This document shows, one piece after another, positions 35,273 through 45,864 of a DNA stretch of 64,000 nucleotides. The notes below the pieces were generated by a model, which saw nothing but the letters and a program-made list of their open reading frames with translations, was not told where the DNA came from and did no database searches. The DNA lies in contig JAOCPU010000023.1 of assembly GCA_035772785.1 (NCBI GenBank), forward strand, positions 248,001 to 312,000, written 5' to 3'. The stretch's first letter is position 1; every line of letters begins with the position of its first letter. The stretch is from Phlebiopsis flavidoalba (Eukaryota > Basidiomycota > Agaricomycetes > Polyporales > Phanerochaetaceae). The position numbers and the translations under genes were made by a program.

Positions 35273-35382
35273 AGCCCACCGCGAGGGTCGAACTCGCAGC
35301 CTTCAGATCACGTGTCCCGTTGTGTGATTTGCACCCGCACTCGTAAGAGTCCTGACGCTCTATCCGATTGAGCTAGGCGGGC
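35273..35382 (-). tRNA. tRNA-Lys(CTT)-like, long intron, irregular anticodon stem
   Basis: The acceptor stem GCCCGCC/GGTGGGC and D-arm are identical to the tRNA-Lys at 12614, and the T-arm GCGAG/CTCGC is intact. The loop region reads CTCTTA, giving anticodon CTT (Lys), followed by an intron of about 35 nt. However, the 5' side of the anticodon stem is TCAGGA against 3' TCTGA, one base more than normal. A bulge, a sequencing insertion or a decaying gene would each explain this. If the extra G is removed the stem pairs fully. Confidence 0.75.
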
Positions 35383-35411
35383 GATGCTTCTTGGCTTCTC
35401 CGTATCCCCAT

Positions 35412-35423
35412 GTGCCTTGCGGC
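35412..35423 (+). repeat. Left 12-bp direct repeat (possible target-site duplication)
   Basis: GTGCCTTGCGGC, repeated exactly at 38327-38338 just outside the right inverted repeat. Length fits, at the upper limit, the 8-11 bp duplications typical of Mutator-like elements. Confidence 0.65.
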
Positions 35424-35655
35424 ACATCGATCTCACATCAATCAATCCTTGTAAGCACCCCGCCATAAGTCGCCCGGATCTCGCATCCTAGCGAGCATGG
35501 ATTTGGTAAGGGTCTGCGACTACCGTAATTACAGCTGCAACTACGGCAAATATCCTATAGGGAAACTACTCCAACCCAAGCCCCGCCGCCTCGGTCCCTC
35601 GGCCGTCCCTTCGCGTACTGATGGCGCATGCTCCGCCCATCATTGCCACCGCCCC
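35424..35655 (+). repeat. Left terminal inverted repeat
   Basis: Pairs with 38101-38326 on the opposite strand. The match is strongest from 35427 to about 35640 and fades into a GC-rich stretch beyond. Confidence 0.85.
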
Positions 35656-37269
35656 TGGGGCCTGGGGTGCTTGGATGGCGCTTTCGCCGCGTTCCTTTCC
35701 GCGCGCCCGATCACCTCACCGCCGCCCATGTCCCCACGCCCTGCCGTGAGCGTAGTCCCCGTGTCGTACCTCCCACATCTCATATGTATCTTCCCAACGC
35801 TGTGCGGCGGGGGGCGCGCCACCTGCCCCAATGCTCGGCGCTCTTCTTTGCGCACTCCATTTGTGCGCACGCACGCTACCAAATTAGGCACGGTCCCGCT
35901 CTGCGCCTTGCATGGGCCGGAATAACCGTCTCGTTTGGGGCTCCCTTCTTGTATATAGCCAATGTAGTTTACACATTCCATAATTGGATTGTATATGGAC
36001 TGCTATGAGGCCTATAAGTAGTGGGAAAATAATGTCAACTTTAATTCGCTGGAAATTCGCGCATAAATCATGTATATATTAGTATGTCCTGTGGAGTACA
36101 ACTCCATTGTATTCTTATGCCCTGATTATACAGAAGGCTTTGTTAGTAGATATGCTAGTACTTACCTCATACTACTTCACACATTATTTTGTTCATTTAC
36201 TGGGTTCAGTCAAAATAAACAATAATAATCGATAAATACAAATATATACTCAAAACACAAATACCCAAAGGACGAGGGGCAGCTCTTACCCATACTTATA
36301 GCTCGAGTTCATCGTATTGAAAACTGTTAAGGAATGAAACGATGTTCGTCGAGCTAGGCGCCCATCGGAACGTCGAGGAGAATGAGGGCCGGCATGGAAA
36401 TGACGGAGCCGCGACGCTAAATAAAAAGCATAAACATGCTTTATATGTGTGTAGAAAGCTTTTTTTCACGTCATCCGAAAGCGCGGGGAACGGCCGTGGT
36501 GAAGGCTACTTGAGATACTCGCCTATGTGCAAGCACATATGGTGCTCAGGTTCCAGGGAAGTCAAAGAGCTCAGCACAGAGTCCACAAGCTGATAACTGG
36601 TTCGTTATTATGTCTAGACAGCGTAGTAAATGTTTGAAGCACAAGGGGTCAGTGCGCGTGACAAAGTGAACGAGGTACGTACTAGCTCCCGTAGGATAGC
36701 CATGACCGCGCCGAATTGTGCTATAACGGCTATATATAGCGGTCAGAATTGAAAACAAACGTCATAAACGTCTTTCTCCATACTCAAAAACAGTAATACG
36801 TACCTTCATATGTGCTTATTTGAAAGCGTGTCGAATGGGAGGTAGATGTGTAGGTGAATAAAGGAGAAAATGAGCCGGGAATGAGGTGAATATAATGATT
36901 TTCCGTAATGCGTGGGAAACCGTCACCAGGCAGGTCACGAAAATTCCCCTGAATACAACCCGAAGCAAGAAAACGTGAGGCGAGCAATGGATAGTGCGAG
37001 ACGACACACTTTGAGGTCGCCCCGAGGCTGCCCGAGGCAATCTGGAAGTTGCCCGAGGGCCAAAGCGCCCGGGCTTGGTTGTCCTAAACCACCACCTCCG
37101 TCCGTCGTTTGCACAAGAACGACGGTCTCCCTCGTTTTTTCTAGATGCTCAGAGCCCTTTGCATAGGGGGTCTCTGATGTGCCCCCCTGTTCCGCTGTTA
37201 TTGCATACGAGACCGCCCGAACCGACGATCTGCGCCGATCAACCTCGCGGGTCGGCCAACACCCCAACG

Positions 37270-37834
37270 ATGGCGACACCACCAACAAAACCCGATGCCG
37301 CAAAAGCATCAAACAGCGTTGGAGCAGTTGCACTTACGTGCATGCTCCAACGTTATTGCTGGTCTTGTATGTCTGTGGGCCTGGGGTTCTACGGTACGTG
37401 GCCGTCCGTGACTGGCAGCATGTCGGCCGCTGACCGAATTCCTCACCGTCGGATATCGTGGGGGACAATTCGAACCGTCCTTCATATCAAAAAGGTGTGT
37501 CAACAAATGTATATCAAGTATGCTAACAGCCCCTTTGTGCTCCCTAGGGCGACCGCCGTCTTCGCCTCCACCCTCCCCCATTTGCCTTCCGCCGCCTTGG
37601 TCCTGCCTCAGAAGCGACGCAGGACGCACATTGGACGCTACGTCATGAGGAGGTGCGCCCTCTCAAACGGGTGTCCAAGCATACCGTACGCATACGCCAT
37701 CCCGCTGGTCGCCACTAACCTCAGTACACGACGACAGCGCGCCTCGCCGACACATACTATCGCATGGCGAGTTCCAGCCGAACTGTCTACATGCCATGCC
37801 ATTCAAACCAGGGCCTCCATCTCTACCGCGACAC

Positions 37835-37865
<31 letters not shown>

Positions 37866-37947
37866 AGCCCGCAAGCTGCCCGCCCACCCCTGTCACTCCA
37901 ACAATACCATCGCATCATATAGATTCATAGTATATTATACAGTGTAA
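37270..37947 (+). CDS. Candidate ORF inside the inverted-repeat element
   Basis: ATG at 37270 ('MATPPTKPDAAKASNSVGA') opens 225 codons, the longest ATG-initiated frame in the left 40 kb. It ends with a polyalanine tract encoded by the triplet run at 37835-37864. The frame has basic and Pro/Ala-rich parts but no domain I recognise. High GC makes long chance frames likely, so evidence for translation is weak. If real, it would be cargo of the element. Confidence 0.25.
37835..37864. repeat. (CCG)10 microsatellite
   Basis: Ten uninterrupted CCG triplets inside the inverted-repeat element. Confidence 0.95.
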
Positions 37948-38100
37948 AATAGTATAGTTAATGTATCTATGGTTTCATTTAAAAGAGCCAAGAATGCGGA
38001 GAAAAGACTTGAAAAAAAAAAACACTGCGGGGCCACACCATAATAGGCGATCCCCCCCCCGTAGTTTCGTCGGTGAAGCGGCAGCCGCGCCCATCAAACA

Positions 38101-38326
38101 CCTCAGGGGCGGGGGCGGGGCATGCGACCATCAGTTACGTGAGGGGACGGCCGAGGGGCCGAGGCGGCGGGGCTTGGGAGTTTGGAGGAGTTTCCCTATA
38201 GGATATTTGCCGTAGTTGCAGCTGTAATTACGGTAGTCGCAGACCCTTACCAAATCCATGCTCGCTAGGATGCGAGATCCGGGCGACTATGACGTGCTTA
38301 CAAGGATTGATTGATGTGAGATCGAG
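38101..38326 (-). repeat. Right terminal inverted repeat
   Basis: Inverted copy of 35424-35655, differing by a few substitutions and short indels. Confidence 0.85.
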
Positions 38327-38338
38327 GTGCCTTGCGGC
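38327..38338 (+). repeat. Right 12-bp direct repeat (possible target-site duplication)
   Basis: GTGCCTTGCGGC, identical to 35412-35423. Confidence 0.65.
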
Positions 38339-38533
38339 TTGAGACCTCCTTTCTTACGTCAATGCGTGCAATTGGATGAACGATATATTTCATGCAGTGT
38401 AGTACAAGTTCTTTCCGATTCCCTTCAAACGCAGGTTTGGCATATTCATAACACTGTTGTCTAGTCAATTGGCGTTGACCTCGGGCCCATGAGAGGTGCC
38501 AAGGCTACTCACTTTTCAACTTTTCCGCGATCT

Positions 38534-39772
38534 TTATGTCCATCGACACTGCGCCTCACTTTGAGGTTTTACAGCAAAGTCGATTACAGCATCAGCCGGA
38601 GCATCCACCTTCGTCGTGTCATATGAGCCCATTGACCCGACCGCGGTCCCGTTTCCGACGCGTATGATGATCAAGTTGAACGGATACCGATGACGACGAG
38701 CAGCTGCTCAAATAAATTCCGTCAGCTGCACAGTGTGCCCCGAATCATGGCATACCATCTGCGATACGCCGTAGGCCGCGTTGCTGCCCACTGCCTCGGT
38801 AATGAGGCAGATTAGGACGAACAGGGTGTAGGACAAGCCTGACTCAATGACGATCCGCATCGTGCTTTGGATTTTGGCGAATGCCGTGCTTGCTCTTCGG
38901 CGTGACGAGGTGCGTCGACTCGAGTTCACGATCTATCTGACGTATCCGCCATACGATCAATCCTGACAGTGCACAAGTTACTCTCATTTCAGCGCTGTCG
39001 ATGATGGGGATCGTGCAGAACGGCTTACCGGTGGTTAGTAGATTCGTGACGAGCGTAATCACGAGAAATGCGAGGATGACGTGTGAATTGGGTCGAATCC
39101 GTTATATCGCCCGTCTTAAAGACCACGTTCATATACACAATGGCCACTCCGCAGCCTCCGCCCGCGAGCCACAGGAGGGTGGGCAGCACGATTGTACTCA
39201 GCTTTCGAGAGAATATGATGTAATCAGGGGACATCGATACACCTGGTGGGCAAGTGACCCCGTCAATATGCCAAGTACCTAATGGCGGTAAAGCTGCAAG
39301 TCCCTCACCAAAATTTCCGTCTCCTATGAAAGACAATCAGCTGTGTATCGACCCGATCTAGATATTGCCAGAGACTTGATCATCAGGTTAACGTAGGGAG
39401 AAGACTAGTGGCGCACGTCCCCTATAACGCTCGCATAGCGTCTGACATTCCGGAGAACAGCTCCTCCGGACCTTCCTGCCCTCTATAGAGCACAAATACC
39501 CTCATCACATTGAGAAAGTTGGTGACGTACGTCCAAGGTGGTGAATTAACGGTTTCCATCTACAGTGGCGACGAGCATGAGCCGACGGCGCATCCGTTTA
39601 CTGCCATGTCCGCAAGAGATACAACAGGAGGGGGACCAGGCGGCGCCACACCACAGACAACGCGCGGGCCCGGGCGGGACACAACGTAAACGCCATATGC
39701 GATTTTTGAAACAAGGAAGCAGAGAAACGAGCTAAGGGACTCAGGAAGTGGGAGACCAGAGCTCCGCGTCAT
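38534..39772 (-). CDS. 7-TM family, copy I (inverted)
   Basis: The only family copy on the - strand. ATG at 39772 gives 'MTRSSGLPLPESLSSFLCFL', then 'YGVYVVS' of TM1. TM2 is disrupted ('LADMAVNG' region). The 'FIGDG' exon lies near 39320-39336, a 'YIIFSRKLSTIVLPTLLWLA' exon at 39163-39222, 'ITLVTNLLTTG' (39030-39062), 'GLIVWRIRQIDRELEST' (38920-38970), 'IVIESGLSYTLFVLICLIT' (38800-38860) and 'AVGSNAAYGVSQM' after it. TM7 'NLIIIRVGNGTAVGS' lies near 38640-38682 and the tail has 'YDTTKVDAPADAVIDFA', ending at TAA 38534-38536. It is among the more complete copies; frame changes remain in the N-terminal half. Confidence 0.8.
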
Positions 39773-39789
39773 GTTGTTTGTGTGAAGTG

Positions 39790-40570
39790 TCGCAGACGGC
39801 GACAGCTGAGCATGAGCAGGGTCTGGGATGTTTTTATAAGTACATCGCTGGAGACAGCATCTGTTGCAGAAGTGTGAGCGTTCTATGGCAGTGGCGGTGA
39901 CTGACGTAGTGCCGTAATAGGCCTTGGTGATGCTAGTATGGCAAGCTACTGGCGTGCAATCGAATCACATATCGTACCCATTGGGCATTTTGCGGTCGCA
40001 AGCGCCGTCTGCAGTGCGCGTACGCGGAGTAGCTCAGTGACCACTTGATTAATGGTCAGATAGGTAGCAGGATCCAATCTGCGATTTTGGCACCAGCATG
40101 CCTTAGTAGCCGGGTGTGGGAAACCGCGAAGCTCAAGTGCTTAGCTAGTGGAGCACGCTAGATATCAAAGTCGCATGAAACCTTAGATTAGCACGAAACA
40201 TTACCCATACGGCAGCCCATGTTTTTTATCAACACTCACTACTCATTCGGTCACGCCTGCGATCTCCTCAGTCGCATCGGCCCCAGTGTGAACGGGTGTA
40301 CGATATATACTCCACTCAGCGATAGATGGCATCCATAGATTTAGCTCTAGGTGACTATATATGCATTATTATACAGTTAGATAGATCGGGAGTAGTGGGG
40401 TGCGTATTGATGGATGTGGCTTATGATGCAGAGGGGCAGAATCGAAGCGTGCTATGCTGGAACAGAGAATGATATCATTGTAGCAGAAAGTCGACCCTGC
40501 TCAATTGGAAAAGCGTACGAAAATGAAGAGACACAACCAACGAACGAAAAACGTGCCGGAAGAAGGGAAT
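39790..40570. other. Boundary stretch between accessory and housekeeping parts
   Basis: No gene recognised. It separates the last 7-TM copy from the 3' end of RPO41 and may hold promoter sequence for copy I. Confidence 0.35.
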
Positions 40571-40578
40571 GCGCTCGC

Positions 40579-43500
40579 TCACGAGAAGAAGTAGAGCGAC
40601 TTCTTGATAGTCCGTGACGTCGAACGTGCCCTTTTGGGGCAGCGGCGGGAGGAGGTCCGCGACACTGATGAATTGCGTGTCAGCACATGCTTCATCCGTC
40701 CGTCCCCTCGATGATGTCCTGGATGTGCCGCGGGATTACGAGCCGGCTCTTCACCGCCTTGGTCCCGCGCGCCTTGCGCTTGGGCTTCGCGTCCGCGCTC
40801 TGCTCCGCGGGGGCGGCGTCGGCGTCCAGCTCGCGCTTGGGCGCTTCGGCCACAGCGTCGAGGGCTATCTCGTCCGGCACCGCGGTGTCGCTGAGCAGCC
40901 CGGCCTTCGGCGCGCCGTCTACGCTTGTCTCGCCCTCGGTGTGCGCAACGATTTCGGCAGACGCATCGTTGAGCTTCTTGATGAAGCCGCCGCTCCGCAG
41001 GACGGGACACAGGAATCATGTAGTCCCTTGTAGCGCTCCCGGAACTTCGTACAAGGTTAGCTATGAGGAATCTATAGGGAATAGGTGTGAGGCTCACCTC
41101 AGCATCCAGTCGGCCGAGGACGTCGGAAGAGTGCAACGCGATAAAGGTCTCGCGAATAACTTGAGACATCTCGTCGACGCTCGCTGGGTGTGTCCAGTAT
41201 GAGTCGTGAACGGAGGCAAAGGTGATATTGCGGTTCTGTGGCACGACTGTCAGTAATCCCGCAGATCGGAAGTATCAAAACGACACATACCCGGCACTCG
41301 AGAGCTGTCAACATCATGTGTGTGGCATCAAGACTGTGAACAAAGTTTGGGCGGGAATGCGGTGGACTGCTTCTGGCTGTTCACTGCACACATACGAGTC
41401 AGTCTTATATCTCACAGTAACGGGCTATCACACGTACCTGCAGCAGGAACATTCGGATCCGAGATAAACACAGTCTGGAGCGACGTCATAATCTGCTTCC
41501 TCTTTGTCTGCCTGTAGGGCTGCACGATGGGGAGACCCAGCGCAGTCGTCCAGATGACGGACGTCATTTGCTCGGACTTGACCCTGGTGTCGGCGACGAC
41601 GCTCCGGCCCTTGCCACGCAGCGGCTTGACCTCAGGCTTGTTGACCTCCTCGATCCGCTCGGGTGGAATCGACTTGGAGATCAACTTCGCCGACAGAGTG
41701 AGGTAGTTTTGGATGTGTGCTTCGCGGCGTTGAACAGATCTCCGATACACGCCAATACCTGGAGGGTACAGTCTGGTTGGGACAGAGCATGCAGAAAGTA
41801 ATGGTCGAGTACATACCACTTTGGCGAGGTAAGACGACGCCAGCCACGCGTGCTCAACGTCGAGGATATCCGGCCTATCACGAAGCTGCTTCTCGATCTG
41901 CTCACGAGCACCAATAAAAGTGACACCATACACAGTGGTCATAACCTACACTCGAAGAATCAGCACAGCACGAAGCGTAGGGGGTCGAGGGTGAACGTAC
42001 CGTCTGTTTCACGATCTTACGCGAGATCACTTGCCTGATAGCATCTGTGGCGTATGTCTCGCCCTTCTTCGCGTCCTCCGCAATAACCTTCTCGGCCATG
42101 GACGCGACATGGGTGTACACATCCGACGGGCGGTCCGTGATATCAAGGTTGACCTGCTGGGCACCCCGGGCGTCACCACCAAGCGCAGCATAGTGCTGCA
42201 GACCGTTACATGTGCCGTCCTGGTGAACAGGGAGGTTCGACTCGAAAGCGGGGGGATCGGGCGACTCGAGCGCCGCGCGGAGCTCCTTGCACGTCGCGAG
42301 ACATTGCCAGGGGTCGTCCCGCCTTCTGCCACCACTTGCCCCCCCTCGAGCGGGTTCTCGGCGCTGTCGTAGATATCGTCGAGGTGCTCGTGCACGAACT
42401 CTACGCGCTCGTCGAAGCTCGCCTTATCGTAGCCGTACAAGTTGGCCAGGTGGATCTTCAGCCACCGGAGGCCGCGCTCGCCGAGGGGCCTGTACTCTGC
42501 GAACTTGAGGAGACCACGACTGAGGTCGTCGCCGCCGATGTGACTCAGGTGAGGAGGGATGGGGTAGGCACGGCCACGGAAATCGAGGTTGTGAGGCATG
42601 TACATCGTGTCCCCGAGGAACTTTACAACAGTAACGTGAGTATCGCGTCAAAAACACATCCGATGCACCTACAGCACGAGCAATCTCAATCTTGTAGTTT
42701 GTCGAGCACCGATCAGAGTGGTTGTTGGCCTTCTCAATCATATACTGCTTATGACGAGCCAGGTAGTCAACCTTGATCTTCGGGTCAGAGTCGAACCCTT
42801 CCGGCTTCTCTGGTTCAGGCTCGTCGTAGGCTGCTGGTGGAATCTTGCCAAGGCGTTCACCCGAGTTCCAGACCCTGAGGACGACGTCGAAAATCTCGCG
42901 GTTGATCTTCCAGGGTGTGCTGCCCAAGACGTCGAGACTGGCGTAGACGAGCTCGAGGTTGCCTTGTTTGGATGCCTCCTTCACGTACGACTGCTGCTCC
43001 TGAGAGTCCTTGTAGCGCATGACGGAAGCTAGAGATGCGTAAGTTTGCATTGCTAGGAACAGTTTATAGTTGGGAGCTTACTCTTGTGGTATAGATAGCC
43101 ACCCTGATCATGTGAGAGCCATGGTTTTGGGCTTGACCAGCATGGGAAGGTGTGACAGGGGATGCAACGTCTCGCGAACCTGGTCCTTAGCGATGCGCTC
43201 CGATACAACGGGGTTCAGCTTGATCACGCCAAGTTTCTGTCCTCGGAGGTACTCGTAGGAGTGGAAGAACGCAGGCTGTTCCTCAGAGCTGAACAAGGTG
43301 CGCATAAGCTCGATATAAGGGAAGGTAAATGAAATCTGCCACTCACACTTTGCTCGCCCGTCTTCTTGTTGATTCCAGTACGCGTCACGGTCGCGACGTC
43401 CATCAAAGCATCCACCAAGAAACTGCCCACTCGGACACGTACAGTCTGCGACCAGTCCGTCGTCCACTCCTCAGCATCCTCCATGAGCTTTCGAGCGACT

Positions 43501-45225
43501 ACGCGACGCTCAAGCAGAGCGCGGTACCCGAAGTTGTTGAAGATGTTGTTGTCGCGAGGGTGGTTCGGAACAGGGACCGCGATATTGTTCTTCTTGCACA
43601 TCTGTGCCTTGTGCTCAATCTCGACGGCCCGTCCAATGTGGATCAGCGCGCGCGCGGTCTTCATGCCCTCGCTCACGCCGCCGCTGCCCTGGAGCTGCAT
43701 GATCTCGAGGATGGTGATGAGAGACAGCTTTTTCGGGGGTGATGAGCGAGAGGAAGGGCGCAAGACGGGTGTTGTTGGATTTCCCCGAGACTGTACAACA
43801 TGGTCAGCCTATCATTGGCCGTTTGCTGGTAAGAACTTACAAAGCTTCGCCTCGCTCTTGACCAACTCTGCTATCTCGGCCTGAATACGAGAAGCAAGCT
43901 TGAGGTGCCAGTTCCACATCCAGGCCTTAATATCTGCGTTGTCCAATCCCTTCTTTCCCAGCCCTAGCTCCTCGAAAGTCTCCGCCTCATGCTTCCAGCG
44001 CGCCACAGCGACATCGTAAACCGACTCTTCCAAAAAGCTTTTGCCGCGCCGCGACATTGTCCGGGAGAGCACGCCTGTGTAGTGTGACGTTCGCCAGATG
44101 CTTGCGGAGGTTGACGAGGTTGAAAGGAACTTCGTACTCGACAGTCTCGGGTTGCGAGACGACGCTGATATCGACGACTGAGCCGTCGACATCGTGTGTG
44201 ACCTGCAGTTCCGGTTTCTGTACTATCTTCAGCATTGCTGAAGAGTGAGACTGAACGAGGGCACTCCACCTTTGGCTTCCTGACAGGAATGACATCCGGG
44301 ACGTCCTCAAACTGAACATCCTGTCGGCCAAGAACTTGAGCCGCGCCAAGCTCATTGAACACCTTCGACAAGTTCACTGTCTACCCGCAGCCTTGGAGAA
44401 CAGCTTGATGGCCATCTCCGCCTCCTCCGAGTTTTCGAAGGCTTTGTCAGAGATCACCAGAGACACAGGGATGTTACGACTGGTGATCTATTTCGAGCAG
44501 CTGATCTGGCGAGATGTACAGTTCGACGAGTCTCGAGACCGGCTCCGGCGAGTCGGGGTTGAAGCGTATCCACGCCTGCACTCATGAGAGCGTATGTGCC
44601 GGCCGAGGGCGAGACATTGTCGTGGTTGGCCTCCATTGCTTCGTAGAGCAGCACAGGCATCCTCTATCCAGAAACTCTTGCGAGCAGTGTCCTTGGTCGT
44701 CGCCATCTCGACGTACGCCTTCATCATCGAGTTGTAGACGCCAGTAGAGAGGATCGGGGGTCGTGTCCGCGCCGGCTGCGAAGGAGATCAAAGACCTGTT
44801 TTGCGCGAGGGACATCAAAGAGGTTGTGCACGCAAGCGTTGATGATGGCAGCCGAGTCCTGCGTCGGTGTGTCGATGAAGAACAGGTCGTGCTTTTTGGA
44901 CGTGGAGTCTGAAGGCAGAGGCGTCGGGAGGAGAGTGTACTGCTTGGGCCGCTGCAGGAATCCGTGCATGTCGCTGAACATCGCAGAGTCGTCCGACAGT
45001 AATCTCCGAAGGGTTCGAGGACTGTTGCTGCGAAGCTAGGTGCATGTATGCCGGGAAATCTGGGGTTCGAGCCCGAAGCCACACCAAGTGCCGGAACCAG
45101 GAGCATTGCTCTTTTTCGTGGGTGTCGAGTAGAGGCGGAAAGGCCGTGGGAGGCTTTGCCGGGAGTACGACAGCAAAGTCGTCTCCAGCTTGTGGGGAGG
45201 TGCGTTTTCGCGCGAGCGGAATCAT
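40579..45225 (-). CDS. RPO41: Mitochondrial DNA-directed RNA polymerase (frameshifted)
   Basis: Single-subunit, phage T7-like polymerase that transcribes mitochondrial DNA. From ATG 45225 the N-terminal region has '[18 protein letters not shown]', '[19 protein letters not shown]' (44930-44981) and pentatricopeptide-like helices such as '[20 protein letters not shown]'. The polymerase core follows: '[20 protein letters not shown]' (42880-42945), '[20 protein letters not shown]' (42545-42600), '[19 protein letters not shown]' (42170-42226, shifted frame) with the catalytic Asp context, '[16 protein letters not shown]' (41915-42015) and the C-terminal '[20 protein letters not shown]' (41170-41229). 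It ends 'KSLYFFS' at TGA 40579-40581, as the family does. A lysine/alanine-rich insert precedes the C-terminus. Introns are numerous. Frame breaks lie in homopolymers, e.g. C7 at 42339-42345 and T4 at 43125-43128. Confidence 0.94.
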
Positions 45226-45369
45226 GACTAGTAAAGTAAATCTAAACTTTGGCACAGTCAACACAGCCCGAGCGACAGCAACAGTGTCGTGTGCTCACAT
45301 TATAAGTGCCCAGTCTAAAGCGAACGTCCCAACAATCCTCCAAAATGAACACTGAATAGCGAGTAGTCA

Positions 45370-45604
45370 CTAGACCAGCTTTGACAAAGCGTCGGCGACG
45401 GCTTGCGTTGTTTCAAGTTCGTCGCGCAGTCTCCCTGAGTCGGAGTGATGGCCAGCAGAGCCACCGCAGAAAAGGTCGAGAGGAAAGGTGGGGAAATGGG
45501 ATTTTGGACGGCCGAGCGAGTCCTCCGTCGAAGCCTTGGGCGCTTTCGAAATTGTCAAATTGATGCCGCGGAAGCGCCACCACGCTCGAGCCATCATGTA
45601 AGCT
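45370..45604 (-). CDS. Small candidate ORF upstream of RPO41
   Basis: Frame beginning 'MMARAWWRFRGINLTISKAP' and running to 45370. The arginine-rich, acid-free start resembles a mitochondrial presequence, and 'LRDELETTQAVADALSKL' is helical. It could be an upstream exon of RPO41 or an independent small gene; no family recognised. It lies in the 640 bp gap between RPO41 and the divergent membrane-protein gene. Confidence 0.25.
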
Positions 45605-45864
45605 TTAAGTGTGGCAGATATTTCCACATATAGACGTAGCATCAAAACAAATAGGCTTATTTTAACACAGCACTTTCGCCTCCATATTCTCGGGATTCTC
45701 GTATTCTTGCTGCGTTCCTCCTTGATCATCGCAACTGTGGTTTGGCCCTCTTTACGACTGACGAGATACCCTCCTTTTCTCTTGGCTTTCATCGTTCCAA
45801 CCCGCTCAAGAACAATTCTCGCTCTCTACACTGCCACCTATAGTCGGACACTACTTAGACGAGG

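Larger units (their letters stand above)
35424..38326. mobile_element. 2.9-kb element with long terminal inverted repeats, Mutator-like, non-autonomous
   Basis: Sequence from 35427 (TCGATCTCACATCAATCAAT...) is repeated inverted, ending at 38325. The match runs about 215-235 bp with roughly 90% identity and includes the palindrome-rich stretch ATTACAGCTGCAACTACGGC (35530-35550 and its complement at 38207-38227). Inverted repeats this long plus a 9-12 bp direct repeat are the form of Mutator-like (MULE) transposons. No transposase motif is seen inside; the interior holds GC-rich open frames and an AT-rich middle (36000-36330). It is therefore read as non-autonomous, perhaps carrying captured sequence. 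The left end lies 41 bp upstream of the tRNA-Lys(CTT)-like gene. Confidence 0.78.

Noticed and set aside
40579..45225. Phage-derived RNA polymerase or mitochondrial-plasmid polymerase instead of RPO41
   Set aside because: The long N-terminal region, introns and neighbouring nuclear genes fit the nuclear-encoded mitochondrial enzyme; plasmid polymerases lack these.
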